This document shows, one piece after another, positions 31,300 through 45,100 of a stretch of 64,000 nucleotides of DNA (positions are counted from its first letter, which is position 1; each line of letters starts with the position of its first letter). The DNA is from Crossaster papposus. Its lineage: Eukaryota > Echinodermata > Asteroidea > Velatida > Solasteridae. The stretch spans positions 186,001-250,000 of the forward strand of contig JBAIAA010000516.1 in NCBI GenBank assembly GCA_037893245.1. The letters are read 5' to 3'. The position numbers and the translations under genes were made by a program. The notes beneath the pieces were generated by a model. That model saw nothing but the letters and a program-made list of their open reading frames with translations. It ran no database searches and was not told the DNA's origin.

Positions 31300-34200
31300 T
31301 TAGCAATTTGACCCGGGGCATGCTTTGTTAGTATTTTATTTTGATTTTCTGAAAATTATAACGTTAACACACGCGTTTCAAATTCGCCATAGGTTTGTGC
31401 ACACAATCCCCGCCCACAAATACGGGCATGAAGGAAAGCATGCCCCGGGAAGGGGCTGGGTGTTAGGAGATAGAGGGGGGCCTCCAGGAATGGCAAAATT
31501 AGCAATTTGACCCGGGGCATGCTTTGTTAGTATTTTATTTCGATTTTCTGAAAATGGTAACGTTAACACACGCGTTTCAAATTCGCCATAGGTTTGTGCA
31601 CACAATCCCCGCCCACAAAAAAGGGCATGAAGGAAAGCATGCCCCGGGAAGGGGCTGGGTGTTAGGAGATAGAGGGGGGCCTCCAGGAATGGCAAAATTA
31701 GCAATTTGACCCGGGGCATGCTTTGTTAGTATTTTATTTCGATTTTCTGAAAATGGTAACGTTAACACACGCGTTTCAAATTCGCCATAGGTTTGTGCAC
31801 ACAATCCCCGCCCACAAATAAGGGCATGAAGGAAAGCATGCCCCGGGAAGGGGCTGGGTGTTAGGAGATAGAGGGGGGCCTCCAGGAATGGCAAAATTAG
31901 CAATTTGACCCGGGGCATGCTTTGTTACTATTTTATTTCGATTTTCTGAAAATGTTAACGTTAACACACGCGTTTCAAATTCGCCATAGGTTTGTGCACA
32001 CAATCCCCGCCCACAAATAAGGGCATGAAGGAAAGCATGCCCCGGGAAGGGGCTGGGTGTTAGGAGATAGAGGGGGGCCTCCAGGAATGGCAAAATTAGC
32101 AATTTGACCCGGGGCATGCTTTGTTAGTATTTTATTTCGATTTTCTGAAAATGTTAACGTTAACACACGCGTTTCAAATTCGCCATAGGTTTGTGCACAC
32201 AATCCCCGCCCACAAATAAGGGCATGAAGAAAAGCATGCCCCGGGAAGGGGCTGGGTGTTAGGAGATAGACGGGGGCCTCCAGGAATGGCAAAATTAGCA
32301 ATTTGACCCGGGGCATGCTTTGTTAGTATTTTATTTCGATTTTCTGAAAATGTTTACCTTAACACACGCGTTTCAAATTCGCCATAGGTTTGTGCACACA
32401 ATCCCCGCCCACAAATAAGGGCATGAAGGAAAGCATGCCCCGGGAAGGGGCTGGGTGTTAGGAGATAGAGGGGGGCCTCCAGGAATGGCAAAATTAGCAA
32501 TTTGACCCGGGGCATGCTTTGTTAGTATTTTATTTCGATTTTCTGAAAATTTTAACGTTAACACACGCGTTTCAAATTCGCCATAGGTTTGTGCACACAA
32601 TCCCCGCCCACAAATACGGGCATGAAGGAAAGCATGCCCCGGGAAGGGGCTGGGTGTTAGGAGATAGAGGGGGGCCTCCAGGAATGGCAAAATTAGCAAT
32701 TTGACCCGGGGCATGCTTTGTTAGTATTTTATTTCGATTTTCTGAAAATGGTAACGTTAACACACGCGTTTCAAATTCGCCATAGGTTTGTGCACACAAT
32801 CCCCGCCCACAAAAAAGGGCATGAAGGAAAGCATGCCCCGGGAAGGGGCTGGGTGTTAGGAGATAGAGGGGGGCCTCCAGGAATGGCAAAATTTGCAATT
32901 TGACCCGGGGCATGCTTTGTTAGTATTTTATTTCGATTTTCTGAAAATGGTAACGTTAACACACGCGTTTCAAATTCGCCATAGGTTTGTGCACACAATC
33001 CCCGCCCACAAATAAGGGCATGAAGGAAAGCATGCCCCGGGAAGGGGCTGGGTGTTAGGAGATAGAGGGGGGCCTCCAGGAATGGCAAAATTAGCAATTT
33101 GACCCGGGGCATGCTTTGTTACTATTTTATTTCGATTTTCTGAAAATGTTAACGTTAACACACGCGTTTCAAATTCGCCATAGGTTTGTGCACACAATCC
33201 CCGCCCACAAATAAGGGCATGAAGGAAAGCATGCCCCGGGAAGGGGCTGGGTGTTAGGAGATAGAGGGGGGCCTCCAGGAATGGCAAAATTAGCAATTTG
33301 ACCCGGGGCATGCTTTGTTAGTATTTTATTTCGATTTTCTGAAAATGTTTACCTTAACACACGCGTTTCAAATTCGCCATAGGTTTGTGCACACAATCCC
33401 CGCCCACAAATAAGGGCATGAAGGAAAGCATGCCCCGGGAAGGGGCTGGGTGTTAGGAGATAGAGGGGGGCCTCCAGGAATGGCAAAATTAGCAATTTGA
33501 CCCGGGGCATGCTTTGTTAGTATTTTATTTCGATTTTCTGAAAATTTTAACGTTAACACACGCGTTTCAAATTCGCCATAGGTTTGTGCACACAATCCCC
33601 GCCCACAAATACGGGCATGAAGGAAAGCATGCCCCGGGAAGGGGCTGGGTGTTAGGAGATAGAGGGGGGCCTCCAGGAATGGCAAAATTAGCAATTTGAC
33701 CCGGGGCATGCTTTGTTAGTATTTTATTTCGATTTTCTGAAAATGGTAACGTTAACACACGCGTTTCAAATTCGCCATAGGTTTGTGCACACAATCCCCG
33801 CCCACAAAAAAGGGCATGAAGGAAAGCATGCCCCGGGAAGGGGCTGGGTGTTAGGAGATAGAGGGGGGCCTCCAGGAATGGCAAAATTTGCAATTTGACC
33901 CGGGGCATGCTTTGTTAGTATTTTATTTCGATTTTCTGAAAATGGTAACGTTAACACACGCGTTTCAAATTCGCCATAGGTTTGTGCACACAATCCCCGC
34001 CCACAAATGAGGGCATGAAGGAAAGCATGCCCCGAGAAGGGGCTGGGTGTTAGGAGATAGAGGGGGGCCTCCAGGAATGGCAAAATTAGCAATTTGACCC
34101 GGGGCATGCTTTGTTACTATTTTATTTCGATTTTCTGAAAATGTTAACGTTAACACACGCGTTTCAAATTCGCCATAGGTTTGTGCACACAATCCCCGCC

Positions 34201-36110
34201 CACAAATAAGGGCATGAAGGAAAGCATGCCCCGGGAAGGGGCTAGGTGTTAGGAGATAGAGGGGGGCCTCCAGGAATGGCAAAATTTGCAATTTGACCCG
34301 GGGCATGCTTTGTTAGTATTTTATTTCGATTTTCTGAAAATGGTAACGTTAACACACGCGTTTCAAATTCGCCATAGGTTTGTGCACACAATCCCCGCCC
34401 ACAAATAAGGGCATGAAGAAAAGCATGCCCCGGGAAGGGGCTGGGTGTCAGGAAATAGAGGGGGCCTCCAGGAATGGCAAAATTAGCAATTTGACCCGGG
34501 GCATGCTTTGTTACTATTTTATTTCGATTTTCTGAAAATGTTAACGTTAACACACGCGTTTCAAATTCGCCATAGGTTTGTGCACACAATCCCCGCCCAC
34601 AAATAAGGGCATGAAGGAAAGCATGCCCCGGGAAGGGGCTGGGTGTTAGGAGATAGAGGGGGGCCTCCAGGAATGGCAAAATTAGCAATTTGACCCGGGG
34701 CATGCTTTGTTACTATTTTATTTCGATTTTCTGAAAATGTTAACGTTAACACACGCGTTTCAAATTCGCCATAGGTTTGTGCACACAATCCCCGCCCACA
34801 AATAAGGGCATGAAGGAAAGCATGCCCCGGGAAGGGGCTAGGTGTTAGGAGATAGAGGGGGGCCTCCAGGAATGGCAAAATTAGCAATTTGACCCGGGGC
34901 ATGCTTTGTTAGTATTTTATTTCGATTTTCTGAAAATGTTAACGTTAACACACGCGTTTCAAATTCGCCATAGGTTTGTGCACACAATCCCCGCCCACAA
35001 ATAAGGGCATGAAGGAAAGCATGCCCCGGGAAGGGGCTGGGTGTTAGGAGATAGAGGGGGGCCTCCAGGAATGGCAAAATTAGCAATTTGACCCGGGGCA
35101 TGCTTTGTTAGTATTTTATTTCGATTTTCTGAAAATGTTTACCTTAACACACGCGTTTCAAATTCGCCATAGGTTTGTGCACACAATCCCCGCCCACAAA
35201 TAAGGGCATGAAGGAAAGCATGCCCCGGGAAGGGGCTAGGTGTTAGGAGATAGAGGGGGGCCTCCAGGAATGGCAAAATTTGCAATTTGACCCGGGGCAT
35301 GCTTTGTTAGTATTTTATTTCGATTTTCTGAAAATGGTAACGTTAACACACGCGTTTCAAATTCGCCATAGGTTTGTGCACACAATCCCCGCCCACAAAT
35401 AAGGGCATGAAGAAAAGCATGCCCCGGGAAGGGGCTGGGTGTTAGGAAATAGAGGGGGCCTCCAGGAATGGCAAAATTAGCAATTTGACCCGGGGCATGC
35501 TTTGTTACTATTTTATTTCGATTTTCTGAAAATGTTAACGTTAACACACGCGTTTCAAATTCGCCATAGGTTTGTGCACACAATCCCCGCCCACAAATAA
35601 GGGCATGAAGGAAAGCATGCCCCGGGAAGGGGCTGGGTGTTAGGAGATAGAGGGGGGCCTCCAGGAATGGCAAAATTAGCAATTTGACCCGGGGCATGCT
35701 TTGTTACTATTTTATTTCGATTTTCTGAAAATGTTAACGTTAACACACGCGTTTCAAATTCGCCATAGGTTTGTGCACACAATCCCCGCCCACAAATAAG
35801 GGCATGAAGGAAAGCATGCCCCGGGAAGGGGCTAGGTGTTAGGAGATAGAGGGGGGCCTCCAGGAATGGCAAAATTAGCAATTTGACCCGGGGCATGCTT
35901 TGTTAGTATTTTATTTCGATTTTCTGAAAATGTTAACGTTAACACACGCGTTTCAAATTCGCCATAGGTTTGTGCACACAATCCCCGCCCACAAATAAGG
36001 GCATGAAGGAAAGCATGCCCCGGGAAGGGGCTGGGTGTTAGGAGATAGACGGGGGCCTCCAGGAATGGCAAAATTAGCAATTTAACCCGGGGCATGCTTT
36101 GTTAGTATTT
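31300..36110. repeat. right-block higher-order repeats, 994/995- and 1,194-bp periods
   Basis: The trio CCACAAATACGGGC, GGTAACG with CCACAAAAAAGGGC, and AAAATTTGC recurs at offsets of 1,194 bp (31.4 to 32.6 kb) and 995 bp (32.5 to 33.5 kb). TGTTTACCTTAAC marks 32350, 33345 and 35140. A second series with GGCTAGGTG, AGGAAATAGAGGGGGCC and TTACTATTTT repeats at 994 bp (about 34.24 to 35.24 kb); the base short of 5 x 199 is due to a shorter G run. Several markers (ATACGGG, AAAAAAGGG, TGTTTACC) also occur near 20.6-21.5 kb, matching the order expected from the interrupted HOR. Confidence 0.8.
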
Positions 36111-39100
36111 TATTTCGATTTTCTGAAAATTGTTACGTTAACACACGCGTTTCAAATTCGCCATAGGTTTGTGCACACAATCCCCGCCCACAAATAAGGG
36201 CATGAAGGAAAGCATGCCCCGGGAAGGGGCTGGGTGTTAGGAGATAGAGGGGGGCCTCCAGGAATGGCAAAATTAGCAATTTGACCCGGGGCATGCTTTG
36301 TTAGTATTTTATTTCGATTTTCTGAAAATGTTAACGTTAACACACGCGTTTCAAATTCGCCATAGGTTTGTGCACACAATCCCCGCCCACAAATAAGGGC
36401 ATGAAGGAAAGCATGCCCCGGGAAGGGGCTGGGTGTTAGGAGATAGAGGGGGGCCGCCAGGAATGGCAAAATTAGCAATTTGACCCGGGGCATGCTTTGT
36501 TAGTATTTTATTTCGATTTTCTGAAAATGGTAACGTTAACACACGCGTTTCAAATTCGCCATAGGTTTGTGCACACAATCCCCGCCCACAAATAAGGGCA
36601 TGAAGGAAAGCATGCCCCGGGAAGGGGCTGGGTGTTAGGAGATAGAGGGGGGCCTCCAGGAATGGCAAAATTAGCAATTTGACCCGGGGCATGCTTTGTT
36701 ACTATTTGATTTCGATTTTCTGAAAATTTTAACGTTAACACACGCGTTTCAAATTCGCCATAGGTTTGTGCTCACAATCCCCGCCCACAAATAAGGGCAT
36801 GAAGGAAAGCATGCCCCGGGAAGGGGCTGGGTGTTAGGAGATAGAGGGGGGCCTCCAGGAATGGCAAAATTAGCAATTTGACCCGGGGCATGCTTTGTTA
36901 GTATTTTATTTCGATTTTCTGAAAATGGTAACGTTAACACACGCGTTTCAAATTCGCCATAGGTTTGTGCACACAATCCCCGCCCACAAATAAGGGCATG
37001 AAGGAAAGCATGCCCCGGGAAGGGGCTGGGTGTTAGGAGATAGAGGGGGGCCTCCAGGAATGGCAAAATTAGCAATTTGACCCGGGGCATGCTTTGTTAG
37101 TATTTTATTTCGATTTTCTGAAAATGTTAACGTTAACACACGCGTTTCAAATTCGCCATAGGTTTGTGCACACAATCCCCGCCCACAAATAAGGGCATGA
37201 AGGAAAGCATGCCCCGGGAAGGGGCTGGGTGTTAGGAGATAGAGGGGGGCCTCCAGGAATGGCAAAATTAGCAATTTGACCCGGGGCATGCTTTGTTAGT
37301 ATTTTATTTCGATTTTCTGAAAATGTTAACGTTAACACACGCGTTTCAAATTCGCCATAGGTTTGTGCACACAATCCCCGCCCACAAATAAGGGCATGAA
37401 GGAAAGAATGCCCCGGGAAGGGGCTGGGTGTTAGGAGATAGAGGGGGGCCTCCAGGAATGGCAAAATTAGCAATTTGACCCGGGGCATGCTTTGTTAGTA
37501 TTTTATTTCGATTTTCTGAAAATGTTAACGTTAACACACGCGTTTCAAATTCGCCATAGGTTTGTGCACACAATCCCCGCCCACAAATAAGGGCATGAAG
37601 GAAAGCATGCCCCGGGAAGGGGCTGGGTGTTAGGAGATAGAGGGGGGCCTCCAGGAATGGCAAATTTAGCAATTTGACCCGGGGCATGCTTTGTTACTAT
37701 TTTATTTCGATTTTCTGAAAATGTTAACGTTAACACACGCGTTTCAAATTCGCCATAGGTTTGTGCACACAATCCCCGCCCACAAATAAGGGCATGAAGG
37801 AAAGCATGCCCCGAGAAGGGGCTGGGTGTTAGGAGATAGAGGGGGGCCTCCAGGAATGGCAAAATTAGCAATTTGACCCGGGGCATGCTTTGTTAGTATT
37901 TTATTTCGATTTTCTGAAAATGTTAACGTTAACACACGCGTTTCAAATTCGCCATAGGTTTGTGCACACAATCCCCGCCCACAAATAAGGGCATGAAGGA
38001 AAGCATGCCCCGGGAAGGGGCTGGGTGTTAGGAGATAGAGGGGGGCCTCCAGGAATGGCAAAATTAGCAATTTGACCCGGGGCATGCTTTGTTAGTATTT
38101 TATTTCGATTTTCTGAAAATGGTAACGTTAACACACGCGTTTCAAATTCGCAATAGGTTTGTGCACACAATCCCCGCCCACAAAAAAGGGCATGAAGGAA
38201 AGCATGCCCCGGGAAGGGGCTGGGTGTTAGGAGATAGAGGGGGGCCTCCAGGAATGGCAAAATTTGCAATTTGACCCGGGGCATGCTTTGTTAGTATTTT
38301 ATTTCGATTTTCTGAAAATGGTAACGTTAACACACGCGTTTCAAATTCGCCATAGGTTTGTGCACACAATCCCCGCCCACAAATAAGGGCATGAAGGAAA
38401 GCATGCCCCGGGAAGGGGCTGGGTGTTAGGAGACAGAGGGGGGCCTCCAGGAATGGCAAAATTAGCAAATTGACCCGGGGCATGCTTTGTTACTATTTTA
38501 TTTCGATTTTCTGAAAATGTTAACGTTAACACACGCGTTTCAAATTCGCCATAGGTTTGTGCACACAATCCCCGCCCACAAATAAGGGCATGAAGGAAAG
38601 CATGCCCCGGGAAGGGGCTGGGTGTTAGGAGATAGACGGGGGCCTCCAGGAATTGCAAAATTAGCAATTTAACCCGGGGCATGCTTTGTTAGTATTTTAT
38701 TACGATTTTCTGAAAATTGTTACGTTAACACACGCGTTTCAAATTCGCCATAGGTTTGTGCACACAATCCCCGCCCACAAATAAGGGCATGAAGGAAAGC
38801 ATGCCCCGGGAAGGGGCTGGGTGTTAGGAGATAGAGGGGGGCCTCCAGGAATGGCAAAATTAGCAATTTGACCCGGGGCATGCTTTGTTAGTATTTTATT
38901 TCGATTTTCTGAAAATGTTAACGTTAACACACGCGTTTCAAATTCGCCATAGGTTTGTGCACACAATCCCCGCCCACAAATAAGGGCATGAAGGAAAGCA
39001 TGCCCCGGGAAGGGGCTGGGTGTTAGGAGATAGAGGGGGGCCTCCAGGAATGGCAAAATTAGCAATTTGACCCGGGGCATGCTTTGTTAGTATTTTATTT

Positions 39101-42100
39101 CGATTTTCTGAAAATGGTAACGTTAACACACGCGTTTCAAATTCGCCATAGGTTTGTGCACACAATCCCCGCCCACAAATAAGGGCATGAAGTAAAGCAT
39201 GCCCCGGGAAGGGGCTGGGTGTTAGGAGATAGAGGGGGGCCTCCAGGAATGGCAAAATTAGCAATTTGACCCGGGGCATGCTTTGTTACTATTTGATTTC
39301 GATTTTCTGAAAATTTTAACGTTAACACACGCGTTTCAAATTCGCCATAGGTTTGTGCTCACAATCCCCGCCCACAAATAAGGGCATGAAGGAAAGCATG
39401 CCCCGGGAAGGGGCTGGGTGTTAGGAGATAGAGGGGGGCCTCCAGGAATGGCAAAATTAGCAATTTGACCCGGGGCATGCTTTGTTAGTATTTTATTTCG
39501 ATTTTCTGAAAATGGTAACGTTAACACACGCGTTTCAAATTCGCCATAGGTTTGTGCACACAATCCCCGCCCACAAATAAGGGCATGAAGGAAAGCATGC
39601 CCCGGGAAGGGGCTGGGTGTTAGGAGATAGAGGGGGGCCTCCAGGAATGGCAAAATTAGCAATTTGACCCGGGGCATGCTTTGTTAGTATTTTATTTCGA
39701 TTTTCTGAAAATGTTAACGTTAACACACGCGTTTCAAATTCGCCATAGGTTTGTGCACACAATCCCCGCCCACAAATAAGGGCATGAAGGAAAGCATGCC
39801 CCGGGAAGGGGCTGGGTGTTAGGAGATAGAGGGGGGCCTCCAGGAATGGCAAAATTAGCAATTTGACCCGGGGCATGCTTTGTTAGTATTTTATTTCGAT
39901 TTTCTGAAAATGTTAACGTTAACACACGCGTTTCAAATTCGCCATAGGTTTGTGCACACAATCCCCGCCCACAAATAAGGGCATGAAGGAAAGCATGCCC
40001 CGGGAAGGGGCTGGGTGTTAGGAGATAGAGGGGGGCCTACAGGAATGGCAAAATTAGCAATTTGACCCGGGGCATGCTTTGTTAGTATTTTATTTCGATT
40101 TTCTGAAAATGTTAACGTTAACACACGCGTTTCAAATTCGCCATAGGTTTGTGCACACAATCCCCGCCCACAAATAAGGGCATAAAGGAAAGCATGCCCC
40201 GGGAAGGGGCTGGGTGTTAGGAGATAGAGGGGGGCCTCCAGGAATGGCAAAATTAGCAATTTGACCCGGGGCATGCTTTGTTAGTATTTTATTTCGATTT
40301 TCTGAAAATGGTAACGTTAACACACGCGTTTCAAATTCGCCATAGGTTTGTGCACACAATCCCCGCCCACAAATAAGGGCATGAAGGAAAGCATGCCACG
40401 GGAAGGGGCTGGGTGTTAGGAGATAGACGGGGGCCTCCAGGAATGGCAAAATTAGCAATTTGACCCGGGGCATGCTTTGTTAGTATTTTATTTCGATTTT
40501 CTGAAAATGTTAACGTTAACACACGCGTTTCAAATTCGCCATAGGTTTGTGCACACAATCCCCGCCCACAAATAAGGGCATGAAGGAAAGCATGCCCCGG
40601 GAAGGGGCTGGGTGTTAGGAGATAGAGGGGGGCCTCCAGGAATGGCAAAATTAGCAATTTGACCCGGGGCATGCTTTGTTAGTATTTTATTTCGATTTTC
40701 TGAAAATGGTAACGTTAACACACGCGTTTCAAATTCGCCATAGGCTTGTGCACACAATCCCCGCCCACAAATAAGGGCATGAAGTAAAGTATGCCCCGGG
40801 AAGGGGCTGGGTGTTAGGAGATAGAGGGGGGCCTCCAGGAATGGCAAAATTAGCAATTTGACCCGGGGCATGCTTTGTTAGTATTTTATTTCTATTTTCA
40901 GAAAATTTTAACGTTAACACCCGCGTTTCAAATTCGCCATAGGTTTGTGCACACAATCCCCGCCCACAAATAAGGGCATGAAGGAAAGCATGCCCCGGGA
41001 ATGGGCTGGGTGTTAGGAGATAGAGGGGGGCCTCCAGAAATGGCAAAATTAGCAATTTGACCCGGGGCATGCTTTGTTAGTATTTTATTTCTATTTTCTG
41101 AAAATTGTAACGTTAACACACGCGTTTCAAATTCGCCATAGGTTTGTGCACACAATCCCCGCCCACAAATAAGGGCATGAAGGAAAGCATGCCCCGGGAA
41201 GGGGCTGGGTGTTAGGAGATAGAGGGGGGCCTCCAGGAATGGCAAAATTAGCAATTTGACCCGGGGCATGCTTTGTTAGTATTTTATTTCGATTTTCTGA
41301 AAATGTTAACGTTAACACACGCGTTTCAAATTCGCCATAGGTTTGTGCACACAATCCCCGCCCACAAATAAGGGCATGAAGGAAAGCATGCCCCGGGAAG
41401 GGGCTGGGTGTTAGGAGATAGAGGGGGGCCTCCAGGAATGGCAAAATTAGCAATTTGACCCGGGGCATGCTTTGTTAGTATTTTATTTCGATTTTCTGAA
41501 AATGGTAACGTTAACACACGCGTTTCAAATTTGCCATAGGTTTGTGCACACAATCCCCGCCCACAAATAAGGGCATGAAGTAAAGCATGCCCCGGGAAGG
41601 GGCTGGGTGTTAGGAGATAGAGGGGGGCCTCCAGGAATGGCAAAATTAGCAATTTGACCCGGGGCATGCTTTGTTACTATTTGATTTCGATTTTCTGAAA
41701 ATTTTAACGTTAACACACGCGTTTCAAATTCGCCATAGGTTTGTGCTCACAATCCCCGCCCACAAATAAGGGCATGAAGGAAAGCATGCCCCGGGAAGGG
41801 GCTGGGTGTTAGGAGATAGAGGGGGGCCTCCAGGAATGGCAAAATTAGCAATTTGACCCGGGGCATGCTTTGTTAGTATTTTATTTCGATTTTCTGAAAA
41901 TGGTAACGTTAACACACGCGTTTCAAATTCGCCATAGGTTTGTGCACACAATCCCCGCCCACAAATAAGGGCATGAAGGAAAGCATGCCCCGGGAAGGGG
42001 CTGGGTGTTAGGAGATAGAGGGGGGCCTCCAGGAATGGCAAAATTAGCAATTTGACCCGGGGCATGCTTTGTTAGTATTTTATTTCGATTTTCTGAAAAT

Positions 42101-45100
42101 GTTAACGTTAACACACGCGTTTCAAATTCGCCATAGGTTTGTGCACACAATCCCCGCCCACAAATAAGGGCATGAAGGAAAGCATGCCCCGGGAAGGGGC
42201 TGGGTGTTAGGAGATAGAGGGGGGCCTCCAGGAATGGCAAAATTTGCAATTTGACCCGGGGCATGCTTTGTTAGTATTTTAATTCGATTTTCTGAAAATG
42301 TTAACGTTAACACACGCGTTTCAAATTCGCCATAGGTTTGTGCACACAATCCCCGCCCACAAATAAGGGCATGAAGGAAAGCATGCCCCGGGAAGGGGCT
42401 GGGTGTTAGGAGATAGAGGGGGGCCTACAGGAATGGGAAAATTAGCAATTTGACCCGGGGCATGCTTTGTTAGTATTTTATTTCGATTTTCTGAAAATGT
42501 TAACGTTAACACACGCGTTTCAAATTCGCCATAGGTTTGTGCACACAATCCCCGCCCACAAATAAGGGCATGAAGGAAAGCATGCCCCGGGAAGGGGCTG
42601 GGTGTTAGGAGATAGAGGGGGGCCTCCAGGAATGGCAAAATTAGCAATTTGACCCGGGGCATGCTTTGTTAGTATTTTATTTCGATTTTCTGAAAATGGT
42701 AACGTTAACACACGCGTTTCAAATTCGCCATAGGTTTGTGCACACCATCCCCGCCCACAAATAAGGGCATGAAGGAAAGCATGCCACGGGAAGGGGCTGG
42801 GTGTTAGGAGATAGACGGGGGCCTCCAGGAATGGCAAAATTAGCAATTTGACCCGGGGCATGCTTTGTTAGTATTTTATTTCGATTTTCTGAAAATGTTA
42901 ACGTTAACACACGCGTTTCAAATTCGCCATAGGTTTGTGCACACAATCCCCGCCCACAAATAAGGGCATGAAGGAAAGCATGCCCCGGGATGGGGCTGGG
43001 TGTTAGGAGATAGAGGGGGGCCTCCAGGAATGGCAAAATTAGCAATTTGACCCGGGGCATGCTTTGTTAGTATTTTATTTCGATTTTCTGAAAATGGTAA
43101 CGTTAACACACGCGTTTCAAATTTGCCATAGGCTTGTGCACACAATCCCCGCCCACAAATAAGGGCATGAAGTAAAGTATGCCCCGGGAAGGGGCTGGGT
43201 GTTAGGAGATAGAGGGGGGCCTCCAGGAATGGCAAAATTAGCAATTTGACCCGGGGCATGCTTTGTTAGTATTTTATTTCTATTTTCAGAAAATTTTAAC
43301 GTTAACACCCGCGTTTCAAATTCGCCATAGGTTTGTGCACACAATCCCCGCCCACAAATAAGGGCATGAAGGAAAGCATGCCCCGGGAATGGGCTGGGTG
43401 TTAGGAGATAGAGGGGGGCCTCCAGAAATGGCAAAATTAGCAATTTGACCCGGGGCATGCTTTGTTAGTATTTTATTTCTATTTTCTGAAAATTGTAACG
43501 TTAACACACGCGTTTCAAATTCGCCATAGGTTTGTGCACACAATCCCCGCCCACAAATAAGGGCATGAAGGAAAGCATGCCCCGGGAAGGGGCTGGGTGT
43601 TAGGAGATAGAGGGGGGCCTCCAGGAATGGCAAAATTAGCAATTTGACCCGGGGCATGCTTTGTTAGTATTTTATTTCGATTTTCTGAAAATGTTAACGT
43701 TAACACACGCGTTTCAAATTCGCCATAGGTTTGTGCACACAATCCCCGCCCACAAATAAGGGCATGAAGGAAAGCATGCCCCGGGAATGGGCTGGGTGTT
43801 AGGAGATAGAGGGGGGCCTCCAGAAATGGCAAAATTAGCAATTTGACCCGGGGCATGCTTTGTTAGTATTTTATTTCTATTTTCTGAAAATTGTAACGTT
43901 AACACACGCGTTTCAAATTCGCCATAGGTTTGTGCACACAATCCCCGCCCACAAATAAGGGCATGAAGGAAAGCATGCCCCGGGAAGGGGCTGGGTGTTA
44001 GGAGATAGAGGGGGGCCTCCAGGAATGGCAAAATTTGCAATTTGGCCCGGGGCATGCTTTGTTAGTATTTTATTTCGATTTTCTGAAAATGGTAACGTTA
44101 ACACACGCGTTTCAAATTCGCCATAGGTTTGTGCACACAATCCCCGCCCACAAATAAGGGCGTGAAGGAAAGCATGCCCCGGGAAGGGGCTGGGTGTTAG
44201 GAGATAGAGGGGGGCCTCCAGGAATGGCAAAATTAGCAATTTGACCCGGGGCATGCTTTGTTAGTATTTTATTTCTATTTTCTGAAAATTTTAACGTTAA
44301 CACACTCATTTCAAATTCGCCATAGGTTTGTGCACACAATCCCCGCCCACAAATAAGGGCATGAAGGAAAGCATGCCCCGGGAAGGGGCTGGGTGTTAGG
44401 AGATAGAGGGGGGCCTCCAGAAATGACAAAATTAGCAATTTGACCCGGGGCATGCTTTGTTAGTATTTTATTTCTATTTTCTGAAAATTGTAACGTTAAC
44501 ACACGCGTTTCAAATTCGCCATAGGTTTGTGCACACAATCCCCGCCCACAAATAAGGGCATGAAGGAAAGCATGCCCCGGGAAGGGGCTGGGTGTTAGGA
44601 GATAGAGGGGGGCCTCCAGAAATGGCAAAATTAGCAATTTGACCCGGGGCATGCTTTGTTAGTATTTTATTTCTATTTTCTGAAAATTGTAACGTTAACA
44701 CACGCGTTTCAAATTCGCCATAGGTTTGTGCACACAATCCCCGCCCACAAATAAGGGCATGAAGGAAAGCATGCCCCGGGAAGGGGCTGGGTGTTAGGAG
44801 ATAGAGGGGGGCCTCCAGGAATGGCAAAATTAGCAATTTGACCCGGGGCATGCTTTGTTAGTATTTTATTTCGATTTTCTGAAAATGTTAACGTTAACAC
44901 ACGCGTTTCAAATTCGCCATAGGTTTGTGCACACAATCCCCGCCCACAAATAAGGGCATGAAGGAAAGCATGCCCCGGGAATGGGCTGGGTGTTAGGAGA
45001 TAGAGGGGGGCCTCCAGAAATGGCAAAATTAGCAATTTGACCCGGGGCATGCTTTGTTAGTATTTTATTTCTATTTTCTGAAAATTGTAACGTTAACACA